Positions 25,318 through 35,797 of a stretch of DNA of 64,000 bases are shown here, in pieces. The stretch's first letter is position 1; each line of letters starts with the position of its first letter. The DNA comes from Rhodoferax saidenbachensis (GTDB lineage Bacteria > Pseudomonadota > Gammaproteobacteria > Burkholderiales > Burkholderiaceae_C): positions 124,001 through 188,000 of the forward strand of contig NZ_CP019239.1 of the NCBI RefSeq assembly GCF_001955715.1, read 5' to 3'. Below the pieces are notes generated by a model. The model had not been told where the DNA came from. It searched no databases and worked only from the letters and a program-made list of their open reading frames with translations. The position numbers and the translations under genes were made by a program.

Positions 25318-26577
25318 TCAAACCACCTTCGCCCGCTCCAACATCGCATGCAACAACACATTGCACCCCGCAGTGATGTGCTCCGGCTTTGCATCCTCAA
25401 TCTCGTTGTGGCTGATGCCGTCTTTGCAGGGGATGAAGATCATGCCGGCGGGGGCCAGTTTGGCCATGTACACCGCGTCGTGGCCGGCGCCTGATACGGC
25501 GGGCATGTTGGAGTAGCCCAGCTTCTTGGCAGCGCGGCCCACGGCGTCCACGCAGTTGTCGTGGAAGGCAATCGCGTTGTAGCTGGACACCATTTCAATC
25601 TTGACATCCACGCCGTGCTCCTGGCCCACCTTGGCGGCAAAGGCTTTCACCTCGTCGGCCATCTGGTCCACCAGCGCGTCGGTGGCGTTGCGCAGATCTA
25701 TGCTGAACTTCACGCGGCCGGGGATGACGTTGCGGCTGTTGGGGAACACCTGCACCATGCCCACGGTGCCGCGGCCATGCGGAGGGTGGCGGTGCGCCGC
25801 GGCCACCACGTCTTGCATGATGCGCGTGGCGGCCAAGAGCGCGTCTTTGCGCAGCGCCATGGGCGTGGGGCCGGCGTGGGCTTCCATGCCGGTCACGGTG
25901 CAGTCAAACCAGCGGATACCCAGCACGCCGCTGACCACGCCAATGGTCACGTCGTTGTCTTCCAGCACCGGGCCTTGTTCGATATGCGTCTCAAAGTACG
26001 CGCCAATTGGGTGGTCACCGGGTTCCTGCGTGCCGATGTAGCCGATGCGCTCCAGCTCGCCCTTGACGCTCTTGCCTTCGGTGTCCGTCGCCGCATACGC
26101 ATGCTCCAGCGTGAAGGCCTTGGCAAACACGCCCGAGCCCATCATCACCGGCACAAAACGCGAGCCTTCTTCATTGGTCCAGAAAGCCACTTCGATGGGC
26201 GCTTCGGTTTCAATGCCCAGGTCGTTCAACGTGCGCACGACTTCAATACCAGCCAGCACGCCGTAGTTGCCATCGAACTTGCCGCCGGTGGGCTGGGTGT
26301 CGATGTGGCTGCCGGTCATGATGGGCGGCAGGCTGTTGTTGCGCCCGGCGCGGCGCATGAAGCCGTTGCCGATCTTGTCGATGGTGATGGTCATGCCAGC
26401 CTCTTTGGCCCAGCCCAGCACCAGGTCGCGACCCTGTTTGTCCAGATCGGTCAGCGTCAGGCGGCACACGCCGCCCTTGGGTGTGGCGCCGATTTTTGCC
26501 AGCTCCATGAGCGAGGCCCAGAGGCGCTCGCCGTTGATGCGGACCTTGTCGATGTCGATGGTGGTGGCTGCAGTCAT
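25318..26577 (-). CDS. Beta-ureidopropionase / N-carbamoyl amino acid hydrolase (M20 family)
   Basis: 419 residues. Binuclear-metal residues of the M20/AmaB-type hydrolases are all present: His91 in GSHIDTQP, Asp102 in FDGNYG, Glu136-Glu137 in TNEEGSRF, His198 in ETHIEQGP and His390 in ISHNEIED. AHAGPTPM marks the dimerisation lid. The last step of reductive pyrimidine breakdown converts N-carbamoyl-beta-alanine to beta-alanine, CO2 and ammonia. The order preT-preA-hydA-this gene supports that role over hydantoin salvage. It is separated from hydA by 140 bp containing a REP-like palindrome. Its 3' end exists in two further partial copies at 20444 and 22283. Confidence 0.92.
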   Translation of the reverse strand: MTAATTIDIDKVRINGERLWASLMELAKIGATPKGGVCRLTLTDLDKQGRDLVLGWAKEAGMTITIDKIGNGFMRRAGRNNSLPPIMTGSHIDTQPTGGKFDGNYGVLAGIEVVRTLNDLGIETEAPIEVAFWTNEEGSRFVPVMMGSGVFAKAFTLEHAYAATDTEGKSVKGELERIGYIGTQEPGDHPIGAYFETHIEQGPVLEDNDVTIGVVSGVLGIRWFDCTVTGMEAHAGPTPMALRKDALLAATRIMQDVVAAAHRHPPHGRGTVGMVQVFPNSRNVIPGRVKFSIDLRNATDALVDQMADEVKAFAAKVGQEHGVDVKIEMVSSYNAIAFHDNCVDAVGRAAKKLGYSNMPAVSGAGHDAVYMAKLAPAGMIFIPCKDGISHNEIEDAKPEHITAGCNVLLHAMLERAKVV

Positions 26578-26596
26578 GGTGTGCTCCGGTTTTTGC

Positions 26597-26650
26597 GTTC
26601 GCCCTGAGTTTGTCGAAGGGTTGCAAGGCTTCGACAGGCTCAGCCCGAAC
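26597..26650. repeat. REP-like palindromic element (cccgaacgg type), copy 2
   Basis: Imperfect 22-bp inverted repeat: 26597-26618 (gttcgccctgagtttgtcga...) with 26629-26650 (...gacaggctcagcccgaac). It shares its right arm with the element at 9249-9330 and sits between hydA and the ureidopropionase gene. Confidence 0.75.
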
Positions 26651-26717
26651 GGGTTTGGGTTGTGTGTGAACGGTGGGTTTGAGCGCGAACAGGTGGTGGC
26701 TTGAACGGATGCGTGGC

Positions 26718-29541
<2,824 letters not shown>

Positions 29542-29545
29542 GGTC

Positions 29546-30895
29546 TTATTTCCCCATCAGTTGTGCGTGGATTGCGAGCGCCGACTGTTTGCCGTGCTCC
29601 ACCGCCTCTACCGTCAAGTCCAGCCCGCCCGCGCGGCAGTCGCCACCGGCCCAGACGCCGCTCAAATTGGTTTGCCCTTCGGCGTCGGTGGCTATGCGGC
29701 CGCCTTGCAGCGTGAGGCCCACATGGGCCAAGAGCGGATTGCCCAGCGTCTGGCCAATGGCCTTGAGCACCATGTCGGCTTCCAGCGTGACGGTGTCGCC
29801 GGTGGGCGCAGGTTTGCCGTTCACCAACGCCTGGCGTGCAAATTTCACGCCCGTCACATGGCCGGCGCTGCCCAGCAGCTCGGCCGGGGCCAGCCAGTGG
29901 TGGATGGTGACGCCATTGGTCTGCGCCCATTCCTGTTCGGCCACCGATGCGGACATGGTTTCTACACCGCGGCGGTAGACCATGTGCACTTCTTCCGCGC
30001 CCAGCAGCTTGCTTTGCACGGCGGCATCCACGGCCGTCATGCCACCGCCGATGACCACGACACGGCGGCCAATGGGCAGGGTGGAGAGGTCTTCGGTCTG
30101 GCGCAGCGTGGCGATGAACTGGATGGCGTCCTGCACGCCAGTCAATGTTTCACCGGCCACGCCAAGCTGGTGCGTATTGGCCAGGCCCATTCCCAGAAAC
30201 AGTGCGTCGTAGTTGTTGCGCAGGGTTTCGAACTGTTCGGTGGTTTCCAGCTTCCAGCCCTTGCGGATCTCGATGCCGCCGATGTCCAGCAGCCATTGCA
30301 CTTCGGCCTGCGCAAAGTCGTCGGGCGTCTTGTAGCTGGCCAGGCCGTATTCGTTGAGGCCACCGGCCTTGGGCCGTGCGTCAAACACCACCACGTTGTG
30401 GCCCTGGCGCGCCAGCGTGTAGGCACAGGCCAGACCGGCGGGGCCGGCGCCGACCACGGCGATCTTTTTGCCGGTGGCGGGTGCGCGGGTGAAGATCTGC
30501 GGCTTGTCACTTTCCATCAGCGCGTCGACCGCAAAGCGCTGCAGGCGGCCAATGGCGACGGGGCGGTCTTCCTGCGTGTTGCGCACGCAGACGGCTTCGC
30601 ACAGGTTTTCGGTCGGACAGACCCGGGCGCACATGCCACCCAGCGGGTTGCTATCCAGAATGGTGCGCGCCGAGCCACGCAGGTTGCCGTCGCCAATGCG
30701 TTTGATGAACGAGGGCACATCAATGCTGGTGGGGCAGGCTGTGGCGCAGGGCGCATCAAAACAGTACAGGCAGCGCTCGGCTTCCAAGAGCGCCTGCGAG
30801 GGCGTGAGCCTGGGCGTAGCGTCGCCAAAGGCCTTGGCATAGGCTTCGGTACTCAGGCGCCCGGAGCGGACATCGGGTTGGGGTGAGGTGGACAC
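29546..30895 (-). CDS. preT: NAD-dependent dihydropyrimidine dehydrogenase, PreT subunit
   Basis: 449 residues from a GTG at 30895, chosen because aggag lies 7 bp upstream; a TTG eight codons earlier is also in frame. Glutamate-synthase-small-subunit-like layout: an N-terminal Cys-rich 4Fe-4S region (CLYCFDAPCATACP, then CARVCPTENLCE), an FAD-binding GAGPAGLACA, and a NAD-binding GGGMTAVDAA. It passes electrons from NADH to PreA. It is the first gene of the pyrimidine catabolic operon, with a candidate operator 36 bp upstream. Confidence 0.95.
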   Translation of the reverse strand: MSTSPQPDVRSGRLSTEAYAKAFGDATPRLTPSQALLEAERCLYCFDAPCATACPTSIDVPSFIKRIGDGNLRGSARTILDSNPLGGMCARVCPTENLCEAVCVRNTQEDRPVAIGRLQRFAVDALMESDKPQIFTRAPATGKKIAVVGAGPAGLACAYTLARQGHNVVVFDARPKAGGLNEYGLASYKTPDDFAQAEVQWLLDIGGIEIRKGWKLETTEQFETLRNNYDALFLGMGLANTHQLGVAGETLTGVQDAIQFIATLRQTEDLSTLPIGRRVVVIGGGMTAVDAAVQSKLLGAEEVHMVYRRGVETMSASVAEQEWAQTNGVTIHHWLAPAELLGSAGHVTGVKFARQALVNGKPAPTGDTVTLEADMVLKAIGQTLGNPLLAHVGLTLQGGRIATDAEGQTNLSGVWAGGDCRAGGLDLTVEAVEHGKQSALAIHAQLMGK

Positions 30896-31206
30896 GCGAG
30901 CACTCCTATAAAGGTGCAACTATCAAAAATCTGACCGTTTAGTCAGCTTCTTGTCTGCATGCTAGCAATCCACGTGCCACCGTGTAACTAGGGGTTTGCA
31001 CCGGGTCCCCCGCGCCGCCGGGGTGCGCGCATGCGTAAAAAAAATGCTGGGGGCGCTGCAGGAAACGCCACTGGGCACAGGCGAATCGCCGGATTCGTGG
31101 GGGTGTTTGACGGGTTCTTGCGCTGGAGCAAGCCGGGGGAGACTTTGCCAGTCTATGCTGGGCCATTGGTATCCTCGTTTCCATACCAGGCACATACAAA
31201 GGACAG
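30896..31206. other. Divergent promoter region, preT operon / CoA-transferase
   Basis: 311 bp between divergent starts. It holds the preT ribosome-binding site, a dyad at 30931-30946 and an A-rich run (30 bp after a gcgcatgcg) near 31035. I see no ORF worth calling and no copy of the dispersed repeat. Confidence 0.6.
30931..30946. promoter_or_regulatory. Candidate operator upstream of preT
   Basis: CTGAC-CGTTTA-GTCAG, a perfect 5-bp dyad 36 bp before the preT start. It resembles the TGACC...GGTCA half-sites used by TetR-family repressors such as RutR, but no regulator gene is next to this operon. Confidence 0.45.
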
Positions 31207-32460
31207 ATGATGAGCGACAAACCGGCGGCCCTTCCCCATATCAAAGTGCTGGACCTGTCCCGCGTTCTGGCCGGCCCCTGGTGCACCCAGATGCTGGCCG
31301 ACCTGGGCGCCGATGTGGTCAAGGTGGAGCGGCCCGGCGAGGGCGACGACACGCGCCACTGGGGCCCGCCGTTCCTCAAGGACGCCGAAGGCAACGACAC
31401 CACCCACGCCAGCTATTTCACGGCCTGCAACCGCAACAAGCGCTCCATCACCATCGACATTGCCAAGCCCGAAGGCCAGGCGCTGATTCGCCAGATGGCG
31501 GCGCAGAGCGACATCCTGGTGGAGAACTTCAAGGTCGGTGGCCTGGCGCATTACGGGCTGGATTACGAGAGCCTGAAAGCCATCAACCCGCGTTTGATTT
31601 ACTGCTCCATCACCGGCTTTGGCCAGACCGGCCCCTATGCCGAACGCGCGGGTTACGACCTGATGATCCAGGCCATGAGCGGCATGATGAGCATCACCGG
31701 CCGACCCGACGGCACACCGGGCGGTGGGCCGCAGCGCGCGGGCGTGGCCATCACCGATGTGTTCACGGGCATCTACGCCACCAGCGCCATCCTGGCCGCC
31801 CTCGAAGTGCGCCACCGCACCGGCGTGGGCCAGCACATCGACATGGCGCTGCTGGATGTTGGCATGGCCATCCTCGCCAATCAGGCGGCGGGTTTTCTCA
31901 ACACCGGCAAAGTGCCGCAACGCCAGGGCAACAGCCACCCCAGCCTGGCGCCGTACCAGGACGTCGCCACCGCCGATGGCTCCATGCTGCTGGCGATTGG
32001 CAATGACGGGCAGTTCGCGCGTTTCAGCGCAGCGGCCGGCCACCCCGAGTGGGCGCAGGACGCGCGGTTTGCCACCATGGTGGAGCGCAACCGCCACCGC
32101 GCGGCGCTGATTCCGATGATTGAAGACGCCACGCGCACGCGCACCACGGCAGCGTGGATCACGCTGCTGGAAGACAAGGCCGTGCCCTGTGGCCCCATCA
32201 ACGACATTGGCCAGGCCTTTGCCGATCCGCAGGTGCAAGCCCGTGGTTTGGTGCAAAAACAGGCTGTAGCCCCCGCCAACAGTGCGCAAACAGCTATTGA
32301 ATCCATAGCAACGGTGGCCAGCCCGCTGCGCCTGCAGGACACGCCACCCGTGCTGCACCGCGCGCCCCCGGCGCTGGGTGAGCACACCGACGAAGTGCTG
32401 GCCGGGCTGGGGCTGGACGCCGCAGCCATTGCGGCTTTGCACCAAGCGGGCGTGGTGTAG
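31207..32460 (+). CDS. Family III CoA-transferase (CaiB/BaiF type)
   Basis: 417 residues. Family landmarks: VLDLSRVLAGPWCTQMLADLGADVVKVE (quoted in pieces: LSRVLAGPW, DLGADVVKVE), NRNKRSITIDI, and the catalytic Asp at about 151 in GYDLMIQAMSG. It moves CoA between carboxylic acids; the substrate is not evident. Residues about 350-369 (KQAVAPANSAQTAIESIAT) are encoded by an in-frame copy of the dispersed repeat. This stretch replaces or extends a surface loop before VASPLRL, and the frame is kept. It diverges from preT but is not known to be part of pyrimidine catabolism. Confidence 0.92.
   Translation: MMSDKPAALPHIKVLDLSRVLAGPWCTQMLADLGADVVKVERPGEGDDTRHWGPPFLKDAEGNDTTHASYFTACNRNKRSITIDIAKPEGQALIRQMAAQSDILVENFKVGGLAHYGLDYESLKAINPRLIYCSITGFGQTGPYAERAGYDLMIQAMSGMMSITGRPDGTPGGGPQRAGVAITDVFTGIYATSAILAALEVRHRTGVGQHIDMALLDVGMAILANQAAGFLNTGKVPQRQGNSHPSLAPYQDVATADGSMLLAIGNDGQFARFSAAAGHPEWAQDARFATMVERNRHRAALIPMIEDATRTRTTAAWITLLEDKAVPCGPINDIGQAFADPQVQARGLVQKQAVAPANSAQTAIESIATVASPLRLQDTPPVLHRAPPALGEHTDEVLAGLGLDAAAIAALHQAGVV
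32257..32314 (-). repeat. Dispersed repeat inserted in-frame in the CoA-transferase gene, copy I
   Basis: On the minus strand it reads gttgctatgg, attcaatagctgtttgcgca, then gcgggggctacagcctg and ttttt, the same block order as the intergenic copies. The plus-strand gene reads through it without a stop. Confidence 0.8.
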
Positions 32461-32471
32461 TCCGGCCGCAG

Positions 32472-33392
32472 CTAGTGCAGCTTGCACTTGGCCAGATCGG
32501 AGCCTTGGTCCAGTACGAAGGTCTTGAACGCTTCATTCACGCCCGTCAGGTTGGAGTCGCGGCGGTGTAGCAGGCACCAGTCCAGCATTTTGGGCATGTC
32601 CTGCAGGTTCAGTACCGCCATACGACCGGCCTCCAGCTCAATCTGAAAGGTGTGGGCCGACAAAAAGCTGATACCCATGCCGGCCATCACCGCCTGTTTG
32701 ATGGTCTCGTTGCCCGACAGCTCCATGGACACCTTGACCTGCAGCGACTGGGCTTGCAACAGGTGCTCAAAAAACTGCCGCGTGGCTGAGCCCGGCTCGC
32801 GGAAGATAAAGGGTTCGTCACGCAGCGCATCCCAGTGGATGCGGCGCTTTTTCGCCAAGGGGTGGTCGGCGGCGGCGACGACGCAGTGCGGGTGCTGCGC
32901 AAATGTCTCTGCCGCCACGTCGGCCTCGGACGGCGGGTAGCCGGCAATCGCCACATCCAACTGGTGCTCCTGCAGCATGCCCAGAATCTTGTCGCGCCTA
33001 TCCACCGTGAGCTTGAACTTCACACCGGGCCATTTCTGGGCAAAGGCCATCAACAACGCCGGTGCGAAATAGTGGGCCGTGGGCACCACACCCAGGTGCA
33101 GCAGCCCGCCGCCGCCCTCTGTCACGTGAAAAGCCGCTACCGCTTCTTCGGCAATGTGCACCTGGTTCAGGATGCGGCGCGTCTGGCGCAGCATTTCTTC
33201 GCCGGCCTGGCTCAGCGTGACGCGTTTGCCGGTTTTCACCAGCAGCTGCAGGCCCAGCTCGGCTTCGAGCTGCTGCACCTGCATGGACACCGCCGGCTGC
33301 GTCAGGCTCATGTGCTCCGCCGCACGCGAATAGCTCAGGTGCGTGGCGACGGCTTCGAACAGGCGCAGTTGGCGCAAGGTCAGGTTTTTCAT
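32472..33392 (-). CDS. LysR family transcriptional regulator (CbbR-like)
   Basis: 306 residues from ATG 33392 (MKNLTLRQLRLFEAVA), with aggaac upstream. Winged helix with SYSRAAEHMSLTQPAVSMQV, then a CbbR-type effector domain (LHLGVVPTAHYFAPALL, REPGSATRQFFEHL). CbbR relatives regulate carbon fixation, but no such genes are here. It diverges from the L-rhamnose operon, and the shared 265-bp spacer holds a textbook T-N11-A dyad at 33562-33576. It is therefore the best local candidate for the rhamnose regulator, although DeoR or AraC types are more usual. It ends 11 bp from the convergent CoA-transferase stop. Confidence 0.88.
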   Translation of the reverse strand: MKNLTLRQLRLFEAVATHLSYSRAAEHMSLTQPAVSMQVQQLEAELGLQLLVKTGKRVTLSQAGEEMLRQTRRILNQVHIAEEAVAAFHVTEGGGGLLHLGVVPTAHYFAPALLMAFAQKWPGVKFKLTVDRRDKILGMLQEHQLDVAIAGYPPSEADVAAETFAQHPHCVVAAADHPLAKKRRIHWDALRDEPFIFREPGSATRQFFEHLLQAQSLQVKVSMELSGNETIKQAVMAGMGISFLSAHTFQIELEAGRMAVLNLQDMPKMLDWCLLHRRDSNLTGVNEAFKTFVLDQGSDLAKCKLH

Positions 33393-33446
33393 GGACAGTT
33401 CCTGGTGGCCCATGCGGGATATCCCTGAGGGCGGCCTGATGCACAT

Positions 33447-33468
33447 CCCCCTCGGTGGGGGGCTTTTT
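33447..33468 (+). terminator. Terminator-like hairpin in the LysR-rha spacer
   Basis: ccccc-tcggt-ggggg stem followed by gcttttt on the plus strand. It lies upstream of the rha start and inside the LysR leader (antisense). It could insulate the rha operon from plus-strand read-through. Confidence 0.4.
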
Positions 33469-33561
33469 GTCGGTGTTTTCCCTAGCTCTTTGCGCCCGCG
33501 CCGACATGACGCCGCAGGGATGCTGAGGCATTGGCAAAGCAGTTTTCAATTTTAGCCATGC

Positions 33562-33576
33562 ATCAGTAAAGCTGAT
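33562..33576. promoter_or_regulatory. Candidate LysR box upstream of the rhamnose operon
   Basis: ATCAG-TAAAG-CTGAT, a perfect dyad containing T-N11-A (33563 and 33575), 82 bp before the first rha start and 170 bp before the LysR start. Confidence 0.55.
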
Positions 33577-33657
33577 GAATTTCATAAAAAAGTATGTGTT
33601 GCCCCTATCGTTGCCTCTCTCTACAGTCGGCCTCAATCTTTCGCCAACCCCACCTCC

Positions 33658-35766
33658 ATGACCACACCGACTCCTCCACTGGCCTTCCCGCGTTGGGATG
33701 CCGACCGTGCCGCCACCCTGGACGCCGCGCAACTGCTGCTGTACCGCTCCAACCTGCTGGGCTCCGACCTGCGCATCACCAACTACGGCGGCGGCAACAC
33801 CTCCGCCAAGATCACCCAAAAAGACCCGCTCACCGGCCAGGACGTGCAGGTGCTGTGGGTCAAGGGTTCAGGCGGCGACGTCGGCTCCATGAAGCTGGAC
33901 GGCTTCTCCACGCTGTACATGGACAAGCTGCTGGCGCTGCAAGGCATTTACCGCGGCCCCGAGCATGAAGACGAGATGGTGGGCTACCTGCCGCATTGCA
34001 CCTTCAACCTCAACCCGCGCGCCGCCAGCATCGACACCCCGCTGCATGCCTACCTGCCCTTTGCGCATGTGGACCATATGCACCCTGACGCGGTGATCGC
34101 CATCGCCGCCATGGCTGACAGCGAGAAGCTCACCCAGCAAATCTTTGACGGCACCGTGGGCTGGCTGCCCTGGCGCAAGCCCGGTTTCGAGCTGGGCCTG
34201 ATGCTGCAGCGCTACCAGGCGGCCCACCCCGGCCAGCGTGGCCTGGTGCTGGCAGGCCACGGCCTGTTCACCTGGGGCGACGATGCCCGCGCCTGTTATG
34301 AAAACACCGTGGGCGTGATTGCCCATGCGCAGGACTGGTTGAGCCGCGAACGCGTGGCACGCAAGGCTGTCAGCTTTGGCGGGGAAGCCCGCAAGTCGCT
34401 GGCCACCGCAGAGCAAGACGCCACACTGGCACGGGTGCTGCCCGTGCTGCGCGGTCTGGCCTCCAAGAGCGGCCACAAGCTGCTGCACGTGGACCGCCAG
34501 GCCACGGTGATGGAATTCGTCAACAGCCGCGATCTGGCACCGCTGGCGGCGCTGGGCACGTCGTGCCCCGACCACTTCTTGCGCACCAAGATTCGCCCGC
34601 TGATCGTGGAAGAAGCGGTCTACACACTGCAGGGTGCGGAACTGGTCAAGGCGCTGGAAGACAAGCTGGTGGCTTACCGCGCCGACTACACCGCTTATTA
34701 CGAGCGCTGCAAGCGCGCCAACAGCCCGGCCATCCGCGATGCCAATCCGGTCATCATCCTGCTGCCCGGCATCGGCATGGTGTCCATTGCCAAAGACAAG
34801 GCTACGGCGCGTATTGCCGGCGAGTTCTATGTCAACGCCATCAACGTGATGCGTGACGCCAACGCCATCAACACCTATGTCGGCCTGCCCGAGCAGGAGG
34901 CGTTTGACATCGAATACTGGCTGCTCGAAGAAGCCAAGCTGCAGCGCATGCCCAAGCCCAAACCCCTGGTCGGCAAGGTGGCCCTGGTCACCGGTGGCGC
35001 CGGTGGCATCGGCCAGGCGATTGCCCGGCGCATGCTGGCCGAAGGCGCCTGCGTGGTGCTGGCCGATATCGACCAGACCGCGCTGGATGCGGTGACGGCC
35101 GATCTGGCCAAAGCCCATGGCAAAGACCATGTGCGCGGCGTGCACTGTGATGTGACCAGCGAAGCCAGCGTGATCGCTACCTACCACCGTGCAGCGCTGG
35201 AGTTTTGCGGTGTGGACATTCTGGTCAGCAACGCTGGTATTGCGTCCGCCGCACCGCTGGAAGACACCAGCCTGGAACTATGGAACCGCAACCAGAGCAT
35301 TCTGGCCACGGGTTATTTCCTGGTGGGCCGTGAAGCGTTCCGTCTGATGAAGGCGCAGGGCGCGGGCGGCAGCATTGTGGTGATTGCCAGCAAAAACGGC
35401 ATGGTCGCCAGCAACCAGGCCACCGCCTACTGCGCTGCCAAGGCCGCAGAAATTCAACTGAGCCGCAGCTTTGCACTTGAAGGCGCGCCGCTGGGTATAC
35501 GCTCCAACGTGGTGAACCCCGACGCGGTGATCCGTGGCTCCAAGATCTGGACCGGCAAGTGGAGTGAAGAGCGCGCTGCGGCCAACAAGATTGGCGAGCA
35601 GGACCTAGAAGCGTTTTATCGCGACCGTTCCATGCTCAAGCGCAGCGTCTTCCCCGAAGACATTGCAGAGGCCACGTATTTCTTTGCCGCAGAGCAGCTC
35701 AGTGCCAAGAGCACCGGCAATATCCTGAATGTGGACGCCGGCAACCTGGCCGCCTTCACCCGATAA
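33658..35766 (+). CDS. rhaD: Bifunctional rhamnulose-1-phosphate aldolase / short-chain dehydrogenase
   Basis: 702 residues, two fused enzymes. The N-terminal ~400 residues are a class II aldolase domain with the LRITNYGGGNTSAK phosphate-binding loop and zinc-site segments such as YLPFAHVDHMHPDA. The C-terminal part from about 440 is an SDR with VTGGAGGIGQAIA, the NAG motif (SNAGIASAAP) and the active-site Tyr-x3-Lys in AYCAAKAAE near 590. In rhizobia and bacilli this fusion cleaves rhamnulose-1-phosphate to DHAP and L-lactaldehyde and oxidises the aldehyde. It is called rhaD in Rhizobium and rhaEW elsewhere. First gene of the operon. Confidence 0.93.
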   Translation: MTTPTPPLAFPRWDADRAATLDAAQLLLYRSNLLGSDLRITNYGGGNTSAKITQKDPLTGQDVQVLWVKGSGGDVGSMKLDGFSTLYMDKLLALQGIYRGPEHEDEMVGYLPHCTFNLNPRAASIDTPLHAYLPFAHVDHMHPDAVIAIAAMADSEKLTQQIFDGTVGWLPWRKPGFELGLMLQRYQAAHPGQRGLVLAGHGLFTWGDDARACYENTVGVIAHAQDWLSRERVARKAVSFGGEARKSLATAEQDATLARVLPVLRGLASKSGHKLLHVDRQATVMEFVNSRDLAPLAALGTSCPDHFLRTKIRPLIVEEAVYTLQGAELVKALEDKLVAYRADYTAYYERCKRANSPAIRDANPVIILLPGIGMVSIAKDKATARIAGEFYVNAINVMRDANAINTYVGLPEQEAFDIEYWLLEEAKLQRMPKPKPLVGKVALVTGGAGGIGQAIARRMLAEGACVVLADIDQTALDAVTADLAKAHGKDHVRGVHCDVTSEASVIATYHRAALEFCGVDILVSNAGIASAAPLEDTSLELWNRNQSILATGYFLVGREAFRLMKAQGAGGSIVVIASKNGMVASNQATAYCAAKAAEIQLSRSFALEGAPLGIRSNVVNPDAVIRGSKIWTGKWSEERAAANKIGEQDLEAFYRDRSMLKRSVFPEDIAEATYFFAAEQLSAKSTGNILNVDAGNLAAFTR

Positions 35767-35797
35767 AAACAAGTGCCGCAGGGCACGAGGAGACACG

